From JAZDJJ01 sp043804035 (lineage in GTDB: Bacteria > Bacteroidota > Bacteroidia > Palsa-948): a DNA stretch of 23,881 nucleotides. The translations under genes were made by a program, and so were the position numbers. The notes beneath the pieces were generated by a model. It had not been told where the DNA came from, did not search any database, and was given only the letters and a program-made list of their open reading frames with translations. The stretch lies in the NCBI GenBank assembly GCA_043804035.1, contig JAZDJJ010000042.1, positions 1 through 23,881 on the forward strand, given 5' to 3'. This document shows positions 8,552-16,011 of the stretch, in pieces; the first letter of the stretch is position 1; every line of letters begins with the position of its first letter.

Positions 8552-9226
8552 CTAATGGATGCCAATGTATTTATGTGTTTGCAAAGATATTCGCCACTTT
8601 GGATTTTGCTTAACATAATTTACGATAAGCGGAAGCAGTTGATTTCGTTTGCTCCATTCGGGCTGAAGAAATAACAAGGGTTGTCTCCTATTCTTCCTTG
8701 CAGAAATAAAATTGATTTTTGATGCAGATTCTTCAGCCCATTTAAAATCGTCTTTATTATGAATGATAATCTTCAACTCATTTGCTTTAGAAAAATTTTC
8801 ATCTAATGCCGGCATTATTTTTTTTGGAGAGAGACAAATCCAATCCCATTCGCCTGTGATTTTATATGTACCTGAAGTTTCTAAAAATGTCTGAATGTTT
8901 TTTTTCTTCAACTCTTTTGTGAGATAAGAAAGATTATACATAGCGGGTTCTCCTCCTGTTACAACAACTATTTCGCTAGGAATTTTTTCTGCATTCTCTA
9001 CTATTTTATTTATTTCAACGAGCGGATAAATATCTGCATCCCAACTTTCTTTTACATCACACCAGTGGCAACCAACATTGCATCCTCCAAGACGAATAAA
9101 AAAAGCAGGAGTGCCTGTATGAAATCCTTCACCCTGAACCGAATAAAATGCTTCCATCAAAGGAATAAAAATTCCTTTTTCAAGATTCTGATTTATAGTT
9201 TCAGGATTAGATTTTGTTATACTCAC
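8552..9226 (-). CDS. queE: 7-carboxy-7-deazaguanine synthase
   Basis: A 224-residue radical-SAM enzyme that converts 6-carboxytetrahydropterin to 7-carboxy-7-deazaguanine in the queuosine precursor pathway. The cluster motif CxxxCxxC is seen as C49-NVG-C53-HW-C56, within the family hallmark RLGGCNVGCHWCD. The FYSVQGEGFHTG stretch (27-38) and VVTGGEP (88-94) are also typical. The start appears to be a GTG (9224-9226); the only in-frame ATG (M24) would remove residues just before the conserved QGEG region. No other queuosine gene lies in the window. It is first in the cluster with the PorE-like gene, with a 4-base gap that implies co-transcription. Confidence 0.9.
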   Translation of the reverse strand: MSITKSNPETINQNLEKGIFIPLMEAFYSVQGEGFHTGTPAFFIRLGGCNVGCHWCDVKESWDADIYPLVEINKIVENAEKIPSEIVVVTGGEPAMYNLSYLTKELKKKNIQTFLETSGTYKITGEWDWICLSPKKIMPALDENFSKANELKIIIHNKDDFKWAEESASKINFISARKNRRQPLLFLQPEWSKRNQLLPLIVNYVKQNPKWRISLQTHKYIGIH

Positions 9227-9424
9227 AAAGATTTTTTATTTACTTATGGTTTGCTTGCAAAGTTCTTAATAATTTCAGACCTCCTGACCTAAAGTAGTTT
9301 GTGATTGATTATAATGCAATTTTTTTACACCATTAGAGGCAGAATCATTTTTCCTAAATTAATTTCCTTTTTTGATAATACTTTTCCTGTTTTAGACATT
9401 ATTAACAATATCAAAAATTTTATC

Positions 9425-9432
9425 TACATTTG
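9425..9432 (+). promoter_or_regulatory. -7 promoter box before hflX
   Basis: TACATTTG matches TAnnTTTG 16 bases before the TTG start of hflX. This implies a transcript start near 9439 and a leader of only about ten bases. No TTG -33 element is seen at the right distance. Confidence 0.35.
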
Positions 9433-9448
9433 AATCAAAAAAAACATC

Positions 9449-10654
9449 TTGTACTCCACTGAAAAGAAAAAAGAAAAAGCCATTCTGATTGGCACAATAA
9501 ACAAGCATCAGGACAAAACTGCTGTAAAAGAATTTCTTGACGAACTTGCTTTTCTTACCGAAACTGGCGGAGCAATTCCCGTAAGATGTTTTACCCAGTA
9601 CATAGAACAACCAAATCCCCATACCTTTATTGGAAAAGGGAAAGTAGAAGAAATAAAAAATTACATTCTTGAAAATAAAATCGACCTCGCTATTTTTGAT
9701 GATGAAATTTCCACCTCGCAACACCGCAACATTGAAAAAGAATTTGGCATCCGCATCCTTGATAGAACAGGATTGATACTTGATATTTTTGCTTCACGTG
9801 CTAAAACCGCATATTCAAAAACGCAGGTAGAAATGGCACAATATCAATATTTACTCTCTCATCTTGTTGGAATGTGGACTCATCTGGAACGTCAACGTGG
9901 TGGCATTGGGCTGAGAGGACCCGGCGAAACAGAATTGGAAACAGACAGACGTAGAATACGGGAAAAAATTTCTTTGCTGAAAGAAAAACTAGAAAACATT
10001 GACAAACAAATGATAACGCAGAGAAAAAACAGAGGTGAATTAATCCGTGTTGCATTAGTGGGATATACAAATGTCGGGAAATCAACTTTGATGAATTTAT
10101 TAAGCAAGACAGAAGTGTTTGCTGAGAACAAACTTTTTGCCACATTAGATACAACCGTTAAAAAAGTAGTTATCGGACAAGTTCCTTTTCTGCTTTCCGA
10201 TACAGTAGGATTCATCAGAAAACTTCCGCATCTGCTGGTGGAATCATTTAAGTCCACATTAGATGAAGTTCGCGAATCCGATATTCTGCTTCATGTGGTA
10301 GACATATCTCATTCTAATTTTGAAGAACAAATTAAAGTGGTTAAAGAAACGCTTGTAGAGATTACCGCTGCCGATAAGTTTATCATCACAGTGTTCAATA
10401 AAATTGATGTGGTTGAAGGACACGAAGAATTTGTTCCGCTTCTCAATCAAAATGATAATGAAGATGTAAATCCTCTTGAAAAAAGAACCATCGCTCTTGC
10501 AGATTTGAAAAAAAGTTGGATTGCAAAAATTTCACAACCGAGCATTTTCATTTCTGCTCATACAAAAGAAAATATTGATGAACTAAAAACATTGCTCCAT
10601 TCTATAGTGAAAGAAAAACACATGGCAAGATATCCGAATAAGATGCCGTATTAA
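9449..10654 (+). CDS. hflX: Ribosome-associated GTPase HflX
   Basis: A 401-residue GTPase that binds the 50S subunit, splits or rescues stalled ribosomes and hydrolyses GTP. The N-terminal HflX domain (about 10-150) leads to the family signature GGIGLRGPGE (151-160) and a charged helical linker (165-195). The G domain follows: P-loop GYTNVGKST (205-213), switch II DTVGFIRKLP (251-260) and NKID (317-320). The start is unusual. An in-frame stop (TGA 9431-9433) limits the N-terminus and there is no ATG before the conserved region, so the TTG at 9449 is the most plausible start. No Shine-Dalgarno is visible, which is normal in this phylum. It stands alone, divergent from queE. Confidence 0.92.
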   Translation: MYSTEKKKEKAILIGTINKHQDKTAVKEFLDELAFLTETGGAIPVRCFTQYIEQPNPHTFIGKGKVEEIKNYILENKIDLAIFDDEISTSQHRNIEKEFGIRILDRTGLILDIFASRAKTAYSKTQVEMAQYQYLLSHLVGMWTHLERQRGGIGLRGPGETELETDRRRIREKISLLKEKLENIDKQMITQRKNRGELIRVALVGYTNVGKSTLMNLLSKTEVFAENKLFATLDTTVKKVVIGQVPFLLSDTVGFIRKLPHLLVESFKSTLDEVRESDILLHVVDISHSNFEEQIKVVKETLVEITAADKFIITVFNKIDVVEGHEEFVPLLNQNDNEDVNPLEKRTIALADLKKSWIAKISQPSIFISAHTKENIDELKTLLHSIVKEKHMARYPNKMPY

Positions 10655-10668
10655 TATGAGGAAAAATC

Positions 10669-10697
10669 TTGTTTTTGAAAAAATAAAATTAAATTTG
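10669..10697 (+). promoter_or_regulatory. Candidate promoter of the sigma-54 activator gene
   Basis: TTG (10669-10671), then 18 bases, then TAAATTTG (10690-10697): a good Bacteroidota -7 box with nearly canonical spacing. Transcription from about 10704 would give a leader of roughly 160 bases that includes the GC-rich palindrome at 10740-10764. Confidence 0.4.
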
Positions 10698-10739
10698 CGG
10701 TCAATTACTATTATTCAATAGACAATAGTTCGCTCACTA

Positions 10740-10764
10740 CCTGTCTGCCGTCTGCACAGGCAGG
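10740..10764. repeat. Imperfect GC-rich palindrome (REP-like)
   Basis: A 25-base imperfect inverted repeat begins CCTGTCTGC and ends GCACAGGCAGG. It closely resembles the perfect palindrome at 15741-15762. It is strongly GC-rich in an AT-rich spacer. It could form a hairpin in the leader of the downstream gene or end the hflX transcript. Confidence 0.6.
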
Positions 10765-10861
10765 CAAGTAATCGATAATAAATTCTCATAATCAATTAGA
10801 AAAAGTTACATTTACTACTTAAATCTACCATAATAAAAAATCTATTTTTATAAATTCACAA

Positions 10862-12058
10862 ATGACTATTCAAGATATTAAAAACCGTTTTAGCATCATC
10901 GGTAATTCAGAATTACTTATACGTGCTATTGACATTGCAAGGCAGGTTGCACCAACTGACCTCACTGTGCTTATTACTGGCGAGAGTGGAACAGGTAAAG
11001 AAGTTTTTCCACAGATAATTCACCAATTCAGTGCGCGCAAACACGGTTCTTACATTGCCGTAAACTGTGGTGCCATTCCCGAAGGCACGATTGATTCAGA
11101 ACTTTTTGGTCACGAGAAAGGTTCTTTTACCGGTGCCTATGAGTCGCGTAAAGGATATTTTGAAGTTGCCGATGGAGGAACAATTTTTCTGGATGAAGTT
11201 GCAGAAATGCCTCTTGCTACACAGGCACGTTTGCTGCGCGTGCTTGAATCGGGTGAGTTCATAAAAGTTGGCTCTTCAAAAGTTTTGAAAACCAATGTGC
11301 GCATGGTTGCAGCTTCTAATAAAAATATTTCTGATGCAATATCAAGAGGAAAATTCCGCGAAGATTTATATTACCGCCTGAACACCGTGCCGATTTTTAT
11401 TCCCCCACTAAGAGAAAGGAAAAAAGATATTCTGCTTTTGTTCCGCAAGTTTGCAGGAGACATTGCCGACAAATACCGGATACCATTTGTGAAATTAGAT
11501 ACTGATGCGGAAAAAATCCTGACTGATTATTTTTGGCATGGGAATATACGTCAACTAAAAAATATTACCGAACAAATTTCTATCATTGAAAAAAATCGCG
11601 ACATCAATGCAGAGATATTGCAAAAATATTTGCCCGATACACAAACATCCAAGGAACTTATGCTTTTCAAGGGAACCCACAGCGATGAACTGTCTGAACG
11701 CGATTTGTTGTACAAAGTTTTATTTGATATGCGTAAAGATATGATAGACCTTAAACAGATTGTTTTTGGAATTTTGCAAGGTACAAAAGACGGAGTTCAA
11801 GAGACGAAAGGTTTTTCTTCACCTCTCGTTCTTCGCCCCGATATAGTATCTGAGCAAAACATGGATCCTGATTCTTTAGAACAAAATCCGAAACAAGAAG
11901 AGGTTGAAGAATATTTTTCCCTGGAAGACAAAGAAATTGAAATGATAAAAAAAATACTGAAAAAATATAAAGGAAAGCGCAATAAAACTGCAAAAGAACT
12001 TGGCATTTCAGTACGAACTCTTTATAGGAAGATAGATAAATATGGAATAACGGAATAA
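10862..12058 (+). CDS. Sigma-54-dependent transcriptional activator, no receiver domain
   Basis: A 398-residue bacterial enhancer-binding protein. The AAA+ domain starts almost at the N-terminus: Walker A GESGTGKE (40-47), the sigma-54 contact loop GSFTGA (87-92, Ser for the usual Ala), Walker B GGTIFLDE (105-112), and FREDLYYRLN (165-174) with the arginine finger region. A linker (about 250-345) with Asp/Glu-rich stretches leads to a Fis-type helix-turn-helix (about 355-396, AKELGISVRTLYRKIDKYG). There is no response-regulator, GAF or PAS domain, so activity is probably constitutive or controlled by a partner. A conserved receiver-less family of this kind is widespread in Bacteroidota; its targets are not shown here. 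It ends 6 bases from the convergent tsaB gene. Confidence 0.88.
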   Translation: MTIQDIKNRFSIIGNSELLIRAIDIARQVAPTDLTVLITGESGTGKEVFPQIIHQFSARKHGSYIAVNCGAIPEGTIDSELFGHEKGSFTGAYESRKGYFEVADGGTIFLDEVAEMPLATQARLLRVLESGEFIKVGSSKVLKTNVRMVAASNKNISDAISRGKFREDLYYRLNTVPIFIPPLRERKKDILLLFRKFAGDIADKYRIPFVKLDTDAEKILTDYFWHGNIRQLKNITEQISIIEKNRDINAEILQKYLPDTQTSKELMLFKGTHSDELSERDLLYKVLFDMRKDMIDLKQIVFGILQGTKDGVQETKGFSSPLVLRPDIVSEQNMDPDSLEQNPKQEEVEEYFSLEDKEIEMIKKILKKYKGKRNKTAKELGISVRTLYRKIDKYGITE

Positions 12059-12064
12059 AAAGTT

Positions 12065-12838
12065 TTAAATTTGAATTTTAAAATTTTTCGCAACAAAATC
12101 TTTTAAGTAGAACGGCTCAAAATAGGCAACGCTTTCAAACTTCTCTTCTAAAAAAGATTTTTCTGCAAGTGGAATTATAAATTTTGCAGATGGAAAAATG
12201 TCATCAATGAATTGAATCCGATTTTCATCCCGATACATCGGAGAAGTATAAAAAACAGATTTACATTTGTTTGCTCCATCTCCGAAGAAAAAAATATTCA
12301 AATCCTTTCCAATTTTTTCTTTTATAGAAAAGATACGTTCAATAAATTTTTCGTCAATGGTTTCTATAGAAGTGGGAAATATTTCATTTAAATTTTTATC
12401 ATATACAGCATAGTAAACATCCATACGTTTTGCATCCAGCATCGGACAAAAAAAAGTTGAGAGTTGATTGGAGTGTAGCAAAGAAATAGATTCATTAAAA
12501 GAATTATGAGTTGAGAGGTTGGGTGAAAATAAAAGCGATTGCAGAGTATTTACTGCAATCAGTGGTTTGTTAAGTGCGTAGCATAATCCTTTCGCAACAG
12601 AAACACCAATTCTCAATCCAGTATAAGAACCAGGACCTTTGCTCACAGCAACAGCATCAAGATCTGATAAATTCATTCCTGCCTGCTTAATAACATCTTC
12701 AATATACAATGTGAGATTTTCGGAATGAGTGTACTGTTCATCGTGAGATTCTTTCAGTGCAATAATTTTTCCATTTTTTCCAAGTGCAACTGAACAAACT
12801 TTTGTGGATGTTTCTAAACATAAAATAATAGAACACAT
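12065..12838 (-). CDS. tsaB: tRNA threonylcarbamoyladenosine biosynthesis protein TsaB
   Basis: A 257-residue ASKHA-fold protein that partners TsaD and TsaE in making t6A at position 37 of ANN-decoding tRNAs. It shows the N-terminal LCLETSTKVCSVAL, the family hallmark SKGPGSYTGLRIGVSVAKGL (about 66-85) and the following LNKPLIAVNTLQSL. Slightly longer than the typical 220-235 residues, because of loops in the C-terminal half. ATG start at 12838. It follows fabD after 73 bases that contain a weak hairpin (12879-12897). Probably the last gene of the DUF5723 - fabD - tsaB run. Confidence 0.92.
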   Translation of the reverse strand: MCSIILCLETSTKVCSVALGKNGKIIALKESHDEQYTHSENLTLYIEDVIKQAGMNLSDLDAVAVSKGPGSYTGLRIGVSVAKGLCYALNKPLIAVNTLQSLLFSPNLSTHNSFNESISLLHSNQLSTFFCPMLDAKRMDVYYAVYDKNLNEIFPTSIETIDEKFIERIFSIKEKIGKDLNIFFFGDGANKCKSVFYTSPMYRDENRIQFIDDIFPSAKFIIPLAEKSFLEEKFESVAYFEPFYLKDFVAKNFKIQI

Positions 12839-12911
12839 GTCATTTATTGATTATTCGTTATTCAGTTTTACTTATAAGTATTGAAAAGTTTCCAATATAT
12901 TGTTTTGGTAC

Positions 12912-13790
12912 TCAAGCACTTATTGCCTCAGCATTTCTATTTATTTTTTTTACTAATCCCTGTAAAATCTTTCCCGGTCCTACTTCAATATATGAACAGA
13001 TTCCATCTGCTGTCATTCGCTGAATGGTTTGTGACCATCTTACAGGAGCAATGAGTTGAGCAATTAAATTCTTTTTTATCTCTTCGGAATTTGTTACCGG
13101 ACTTGCATTTACATTTTGATAAACAGGACAAATAGGGTTACTGAAAGTTGTTGTGTTGATAGCTTCTTCTAATTCTTTCTTCGCCGGTTCCATCAGTGGA
13201 GAATGAAACGCTCCTCCCACAGGAAGTACCAATGCACGTTTTGCTCCTGCTGCTTTCAGTTTTTCGCAAGCAATATTTATTCCTTTAACAGAACCTGAAA
13301 TCACCAATTGCCCGGGATAATTATAGTTGGCAGGCACAACAATTTCTTCGGTAATAGATGCGCAGATTTCTTCCACCACTTTATCATCAATTCCCAAAAT
13401 AGCAGCCATTGTGGAAGGATTTGCTTCACATGCTTTTTGCATTGCCATTGCGCGATTGAAAACTAATTTTAACCCATCTTCAAAACTTAAACATTGATTA
13501 GCAACGAGAGCAGAAAATTCTCCAAGCGAATGTCCCGCTACTGCATCGGGCTTAAAATTTTCTCCAATGGTTTTTGCTAAAATGACTGAATGAAGAAAAA
13601 TTGCCGGCTGAGTAATTTTTGTCTGCTTGAGTTCTTCTTCTGTTCCGCCAAACATAATATCAGTTATGCGATATCCAAGAATGATATTTGCTTTTTCAAA
13701 AAGATCTTTGGCTAAAGCGGAGTTTTCATAAAGTTCCTTTCCCATTTCGGGAAACTGCGAACCTTGACCGGGAAAAAGATATGCTTTCAT
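12912..13790 (-). CDS. fabD: Malonyl-CoA:ACP transacylase
   Basis: A 292-residue enzyme that moves malonyl from CoA to acyl carrier protein for fatty-acid synthesis. Seen: the oxyanion motif GQGSQ (8-12), the nucleophile motif GHSLG (86-90, Ser88), the substrate-binding arginine in FNRAMAMQ (Arg113), the catalytic histidine in GAFHSPLM (His196), and QPAIFLHS (61-68). Length is typical for FabD. ATG at 13790; 29 bases downstream of the DUF5723 gene and on the same strand, so co-transcription is likely. No other fab gene is present. Confidence 0.95.
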   Translation of the reverse strand: MKAYLFPGQGSQFPEMGKELYENSALAKDLFEKANIILGYRITDIMFGGTEEELKQTKITQPAIFLHSVILAKTIGENFKPDAVAGHSLGEFSALVANQCLSFEDGLKLVFNRAMAMQKACEANPSTMAAILGIDDKVVEEICASITEEIVVPANYNYPGQLVISGSVKGINIACEKLKAAGAKRALVLPVGGAFHSPLMEPAKKELEEAINTTTFSNPICPVYQNVNASPVTNSEEIKKNLIAQLIAPVRWSQTIQRMTADGICSYIEVGPGKILQGLVKKINRNAEAISA

Positions 13791-13819
13791 AATTTTACGA
13801 AAAGTAAATATTTAGAATA

Positions 13820-15445
13820 TTATAATTTAAAGTAAATAATTTGTCCTCTGTTTTTAGAATTATCTATGTGTTTTCTTTTATTTTTGAAAATTTTTACCTG
13901 GGGCAAAATGCGATTACTCTTTTTTATCTGTCTGGTTTTTTTATAATACTTGTCTTTTGTTTCTTCCTTGTTTATGCTAAATCGGCATTTTGGCTTTTTT
14001 ATTTTTTTCTTAAACTGAATATGTGGAACTTTCAGCAAAAAATGAAAATCGGTTCCGTAAATATCTTTTTTGGCAATGAAAGGCATGAGGTCTGATGTAC
14101 CAATAATCAGCGGACCTAAACGCAAACTTAATCCTGTACGAAACGATGAGAATTTATTTATTGAAAAAGGAAGATATGCTCCTATCCATTTCCAGTCCCA
14201 TCGTGGCGTAATACTAAAAGTTGTTACTTCATGAATTTTATCTTCGTTATTCTTGAACTGAAAAGCATAGTTCATCGTTGAATTCACATAAACATTTTTT
14301 CCAAAGTTGTAATCGCCTTGCAAACTGATGGTTGTCGGTAAGTTCATGCGGAACTTATCATCGTTGGAATGCATTGAAAATTTTTTCTTCAACGTATCAT
14401 CAGTTGCCTGAAGTGGTTGCTCACCGCTGCCTTGCAATGAATTAAAGTTTAGATTAGTTATTTCTGCTGTGAAGTCGCGGGCATTTTGCGGCTTCAGAAA
14501 TTTTATCCCACCAATATCTAAAACAGAAAATCCTATTCTGTATTTGTAAGTTTCTGCGTATGGATTCCTTACACTCTGAGATGCCATCTTTGAATGAATG
14601 GTATTAAGGGGACGAAATTCATAAGTAGCGCCAATATCAAATCCGATTCCCGGTATTGAACCAAATCCGAAACCAATTGCATTGGTATTAAATTCCAGAT
14701 TCGTTGAATGTCCATAATGCACAAGCGAACTGATTACCACAATGCTATCCTTTAGATTAAAATTATAACTGATATTGTCAATATATAAATACATGGCATA
14801 TAAACCTTGTAATAATTTAATTCGTCCTGCTACATTAAGACGTTCTGTTTTTGTTTCAGAAATAGTTTTGCCGTAAGTAATACCGTATTCATTCCATATC
14901 ATTGCTTGTGCGCTAATGTTTTCAGATACAAGGTTTGTCCGATATAAAGTACTGTCTTTAATACCTGTAAAAAGCATGTGCGAAAGTGTAGGGTCAACAC
15001 CATCAATATTAACGTATGTTCTCATTCTACAGGTAAATCCAAACGCATCCATTTTTTTCGGATTTGTAATCATGAAAGAAAAAAGTTCCGCGTTTATTCC
15101 TAAAAAAACCGAAGTGGTTTTACTCCCTATTTTTTCGGTGAGATAATGGTTTGAAAAATCATTATCGCTAAAAGCGGGATAATTTCCTGATACCAATCCT
15201 CCGCTATGCTCAAAAGTTTTTTTCTGCAACCCGATGTAATTGTTTGCAAGAGCAAAATTTAATCCTACGATAGTTACATCCCATTTACGTGGATTGTTAA
15301 CGATGAATGCAGGATTAAGATTTATGCCATCCACACCTGCAAACTGGCTGTTTGCAAAGCCAAGAAAATCCTGACAAAATGAATTGAGAGGAATGGAACA
15401 TAACAGAAATAATTTTAGACAGATTATAAAATTTTTCCGCTGCAT
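13820..15445 (-). CDS. DUF5723-type predicted outer-membrane protein
   Basis: A 541-residue exported protein that I assign to the Bacteroidota DUF5723 group by its opening: signal peptide (about 1-24, ending CQ), then FANSQFAGVDGINLNPAFIV, which resembles the start of PorV/FadL-like barrels where early residues list strains of Asn and Pro. The rest has alternating polar and hydrophobic strands (GFGFGSIPGIGFDIGATYEF and similar) consistent with a beta-barrel. The last 60 residues are very rich in Lys and may extend into the periplasm. Start set at ATG 15445; the TTG six bases earlier is less likely. Function is unknown. Next gene is fabD, 29 bases on. Confidence 0.7.
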   Translation of the reverse strand: MQRKNFIICLKLFLLCSIPLNSFCQDFLGFANSQFAGVDGINLNPAFIVNNPRKWDVTIVGLNFALANNYIGLQKKTFEHSGGLVSGNYPAFSDNDFSNHYLTEKIGSKTTSVFLGINAELFSFMITNPKKMDAFGFTCRMRTYVNIDGVDPTLSHMLFTGIKDSTLYRTNLVSENISAQAMIWNEYGITYGKTISETKTERLNVAGRIKLLQGLYAMYLYIDNISYNFNLKDSIVVISSLVHYGHSTNLEFNTNAIGFGFGSIPGIGFDIGATYEFRPLNTIHSKMASQSVRNPYAETYKYRIGFSVLDIGGIKFLKPQNARDFTAEITNLNFNSLQGSGEQPLQATDDTLKKKFSMHSNDDKFRMNLPTTISLQGDYNFGKNVYVNSTMNYAFQFKNNEDKIHEVTTFSITPRWDWKWIGAYLPFSINKFSSFRTGLSLRLGPLIIGTSDLMPFIAKKDIYGTDFHFLLKVPHIQFKKKIKKPKCRFSINKEETKDKYYKKTRQIKKSNRILPQVKIFKNKRKHIDNSKNRGQIIYFKL

Positions 15446-15613
15446 TTGCAATGAGTTTAATGGTTTTAGAACTTACGCAGAATTTTATTTTTGTTATAGA
15501 TTAACTGATACCCGATTAAAAAATCTGTAAATCTATGGCTTATTATGATTTTTTGTACAAATTCTATTTTTGCTTTTTTAATGTAAAAATTGGTATTGTT
15601 AAATAAGTATAAG

Positions 15614-15668
15614 GATTGCTTCCCATTTCGTTCCTCATGGTTCGCAGGGAGGAACGACCGAAGCAATC
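15614..15668. repeat. Inverted repeat with GATTGCTTC / GAAGCAATC ends
   Basis: Arms GATTGCTTC...CGTTCCTC and GAGGAACG...GAAGCAATC pair over most of their length, with a short loop around 15638-15648. The motif is a version of the GAGGAACGAAGCAATC dispersed repeat that I recall from many Bacteroidota genomes. A related copy forms the core of the element at 23741-23880. Confidence 0.6.
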
Positions 15669-15712
15669 TAAAAATCTATGCCAAATTAACAATGCTTTTT
15701 TTTCTTTTTTCA

Positions 15713-15770
15713 ACAATGAAACAATGCAACAATGTAACAATGCCTGCCTGCGCAGGCAGGCAACAATGCA
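15713..15770. repeat. Octamer tandem array interrupted by a perfect palindrome
   Basis: Units ACAATGAA, ACAATGCA, ACAATGTA follow one another at period 8 (15713-15736). The fourth unit begins ACAATG (15737-15742), is broken by an 18-base palindrome CCTGCCTGCGCAGGCAGG (15743-15760), then resumes with CA and a full unit ACAATGCA (15763-15770). Including flanking TG/CA the palindrome is 22 bases and perfect. Confidence 0.75.
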
Positions 15771-15798
15771 ACTAATCATAGTTCAGGCATTTTTTCTT

Positions 15799-15916
15799 TC
15801 TCGCAAAGACGCAGAGACGCCAAGTTTTATAATGAATTTGATACGCTACATTGACAATTATTTTTGCTATTTCATTTTCTGTCATAATTTCTTTGCGACT
15901 TTGCATCTTGGCGAGA
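15799..15916. repeat. 118-base inverted-repeat element
   Basis: The first 26 bases (TCTCGCAAAGACGCAGAGAC...) and the last 26 bases pair as an inverted repeat with 21 of 26 matches; the interior is about 66 bases of AT-rich sequence. The ends belong to the GCAAAGnCGCAnAGnCGC class of dispersed repeat. No coding potential. Confidence 0.6.
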
Positions 15917-16011
15917 TATTTTTTTCCTCCTCCTCGCCTTTGTTTGCTAAATCATGATTGTTTCATTATCATTTCTCTAATTGTCAATTATTCTTTGGAT
16001 AGTTAAGATTT

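Larger units (their letters stand above)
15446..16011. other. 566-base gene-free spacer rich in dispersed repeats
   Basis: I see no gene here on either strand. Apart from the three repeat features listed separately, it holds an ACTTACGCA-type motif (15469-15479) just upstream of the DUF5723 gene. The rest is AT-rich sequence. No clear promoter box for the DUF5723 gene was found. Confidence 0.6.

Noticed and set aside
9392..10257. Long minus-strand open frames opposite hflX
   Set aside because: Shadows of the hflX codons; no start context or domain, while hflX has all GTPase motifs.
12058..12065. Shared terminator between the sigma-54 activator and tsaB
   Set aside because: The 6-base gap and AT-rich flanks show no GC-stem hairpin with a T-run that I can support.
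13841..14095. Plus-strand hydrophobic frame opposite the 3' end of the DUF5723 gene
   Set aside because: Phe/Leu-rich translation arises from the complement of Lys-rich codons of the DUF5723 protein tail.
15711..15916. Possible CRISPR array in the spacer
   Set aside because: The repeat unit is 8 bases with no spacers, and the other repeats are inverted, not direct; no cas gene nearby.
15564..15957. Short open frames in the repeat-rich spacer
   Set aside because: They run through inverted and tandem repeats on both strands; translations are repeat artefacts.
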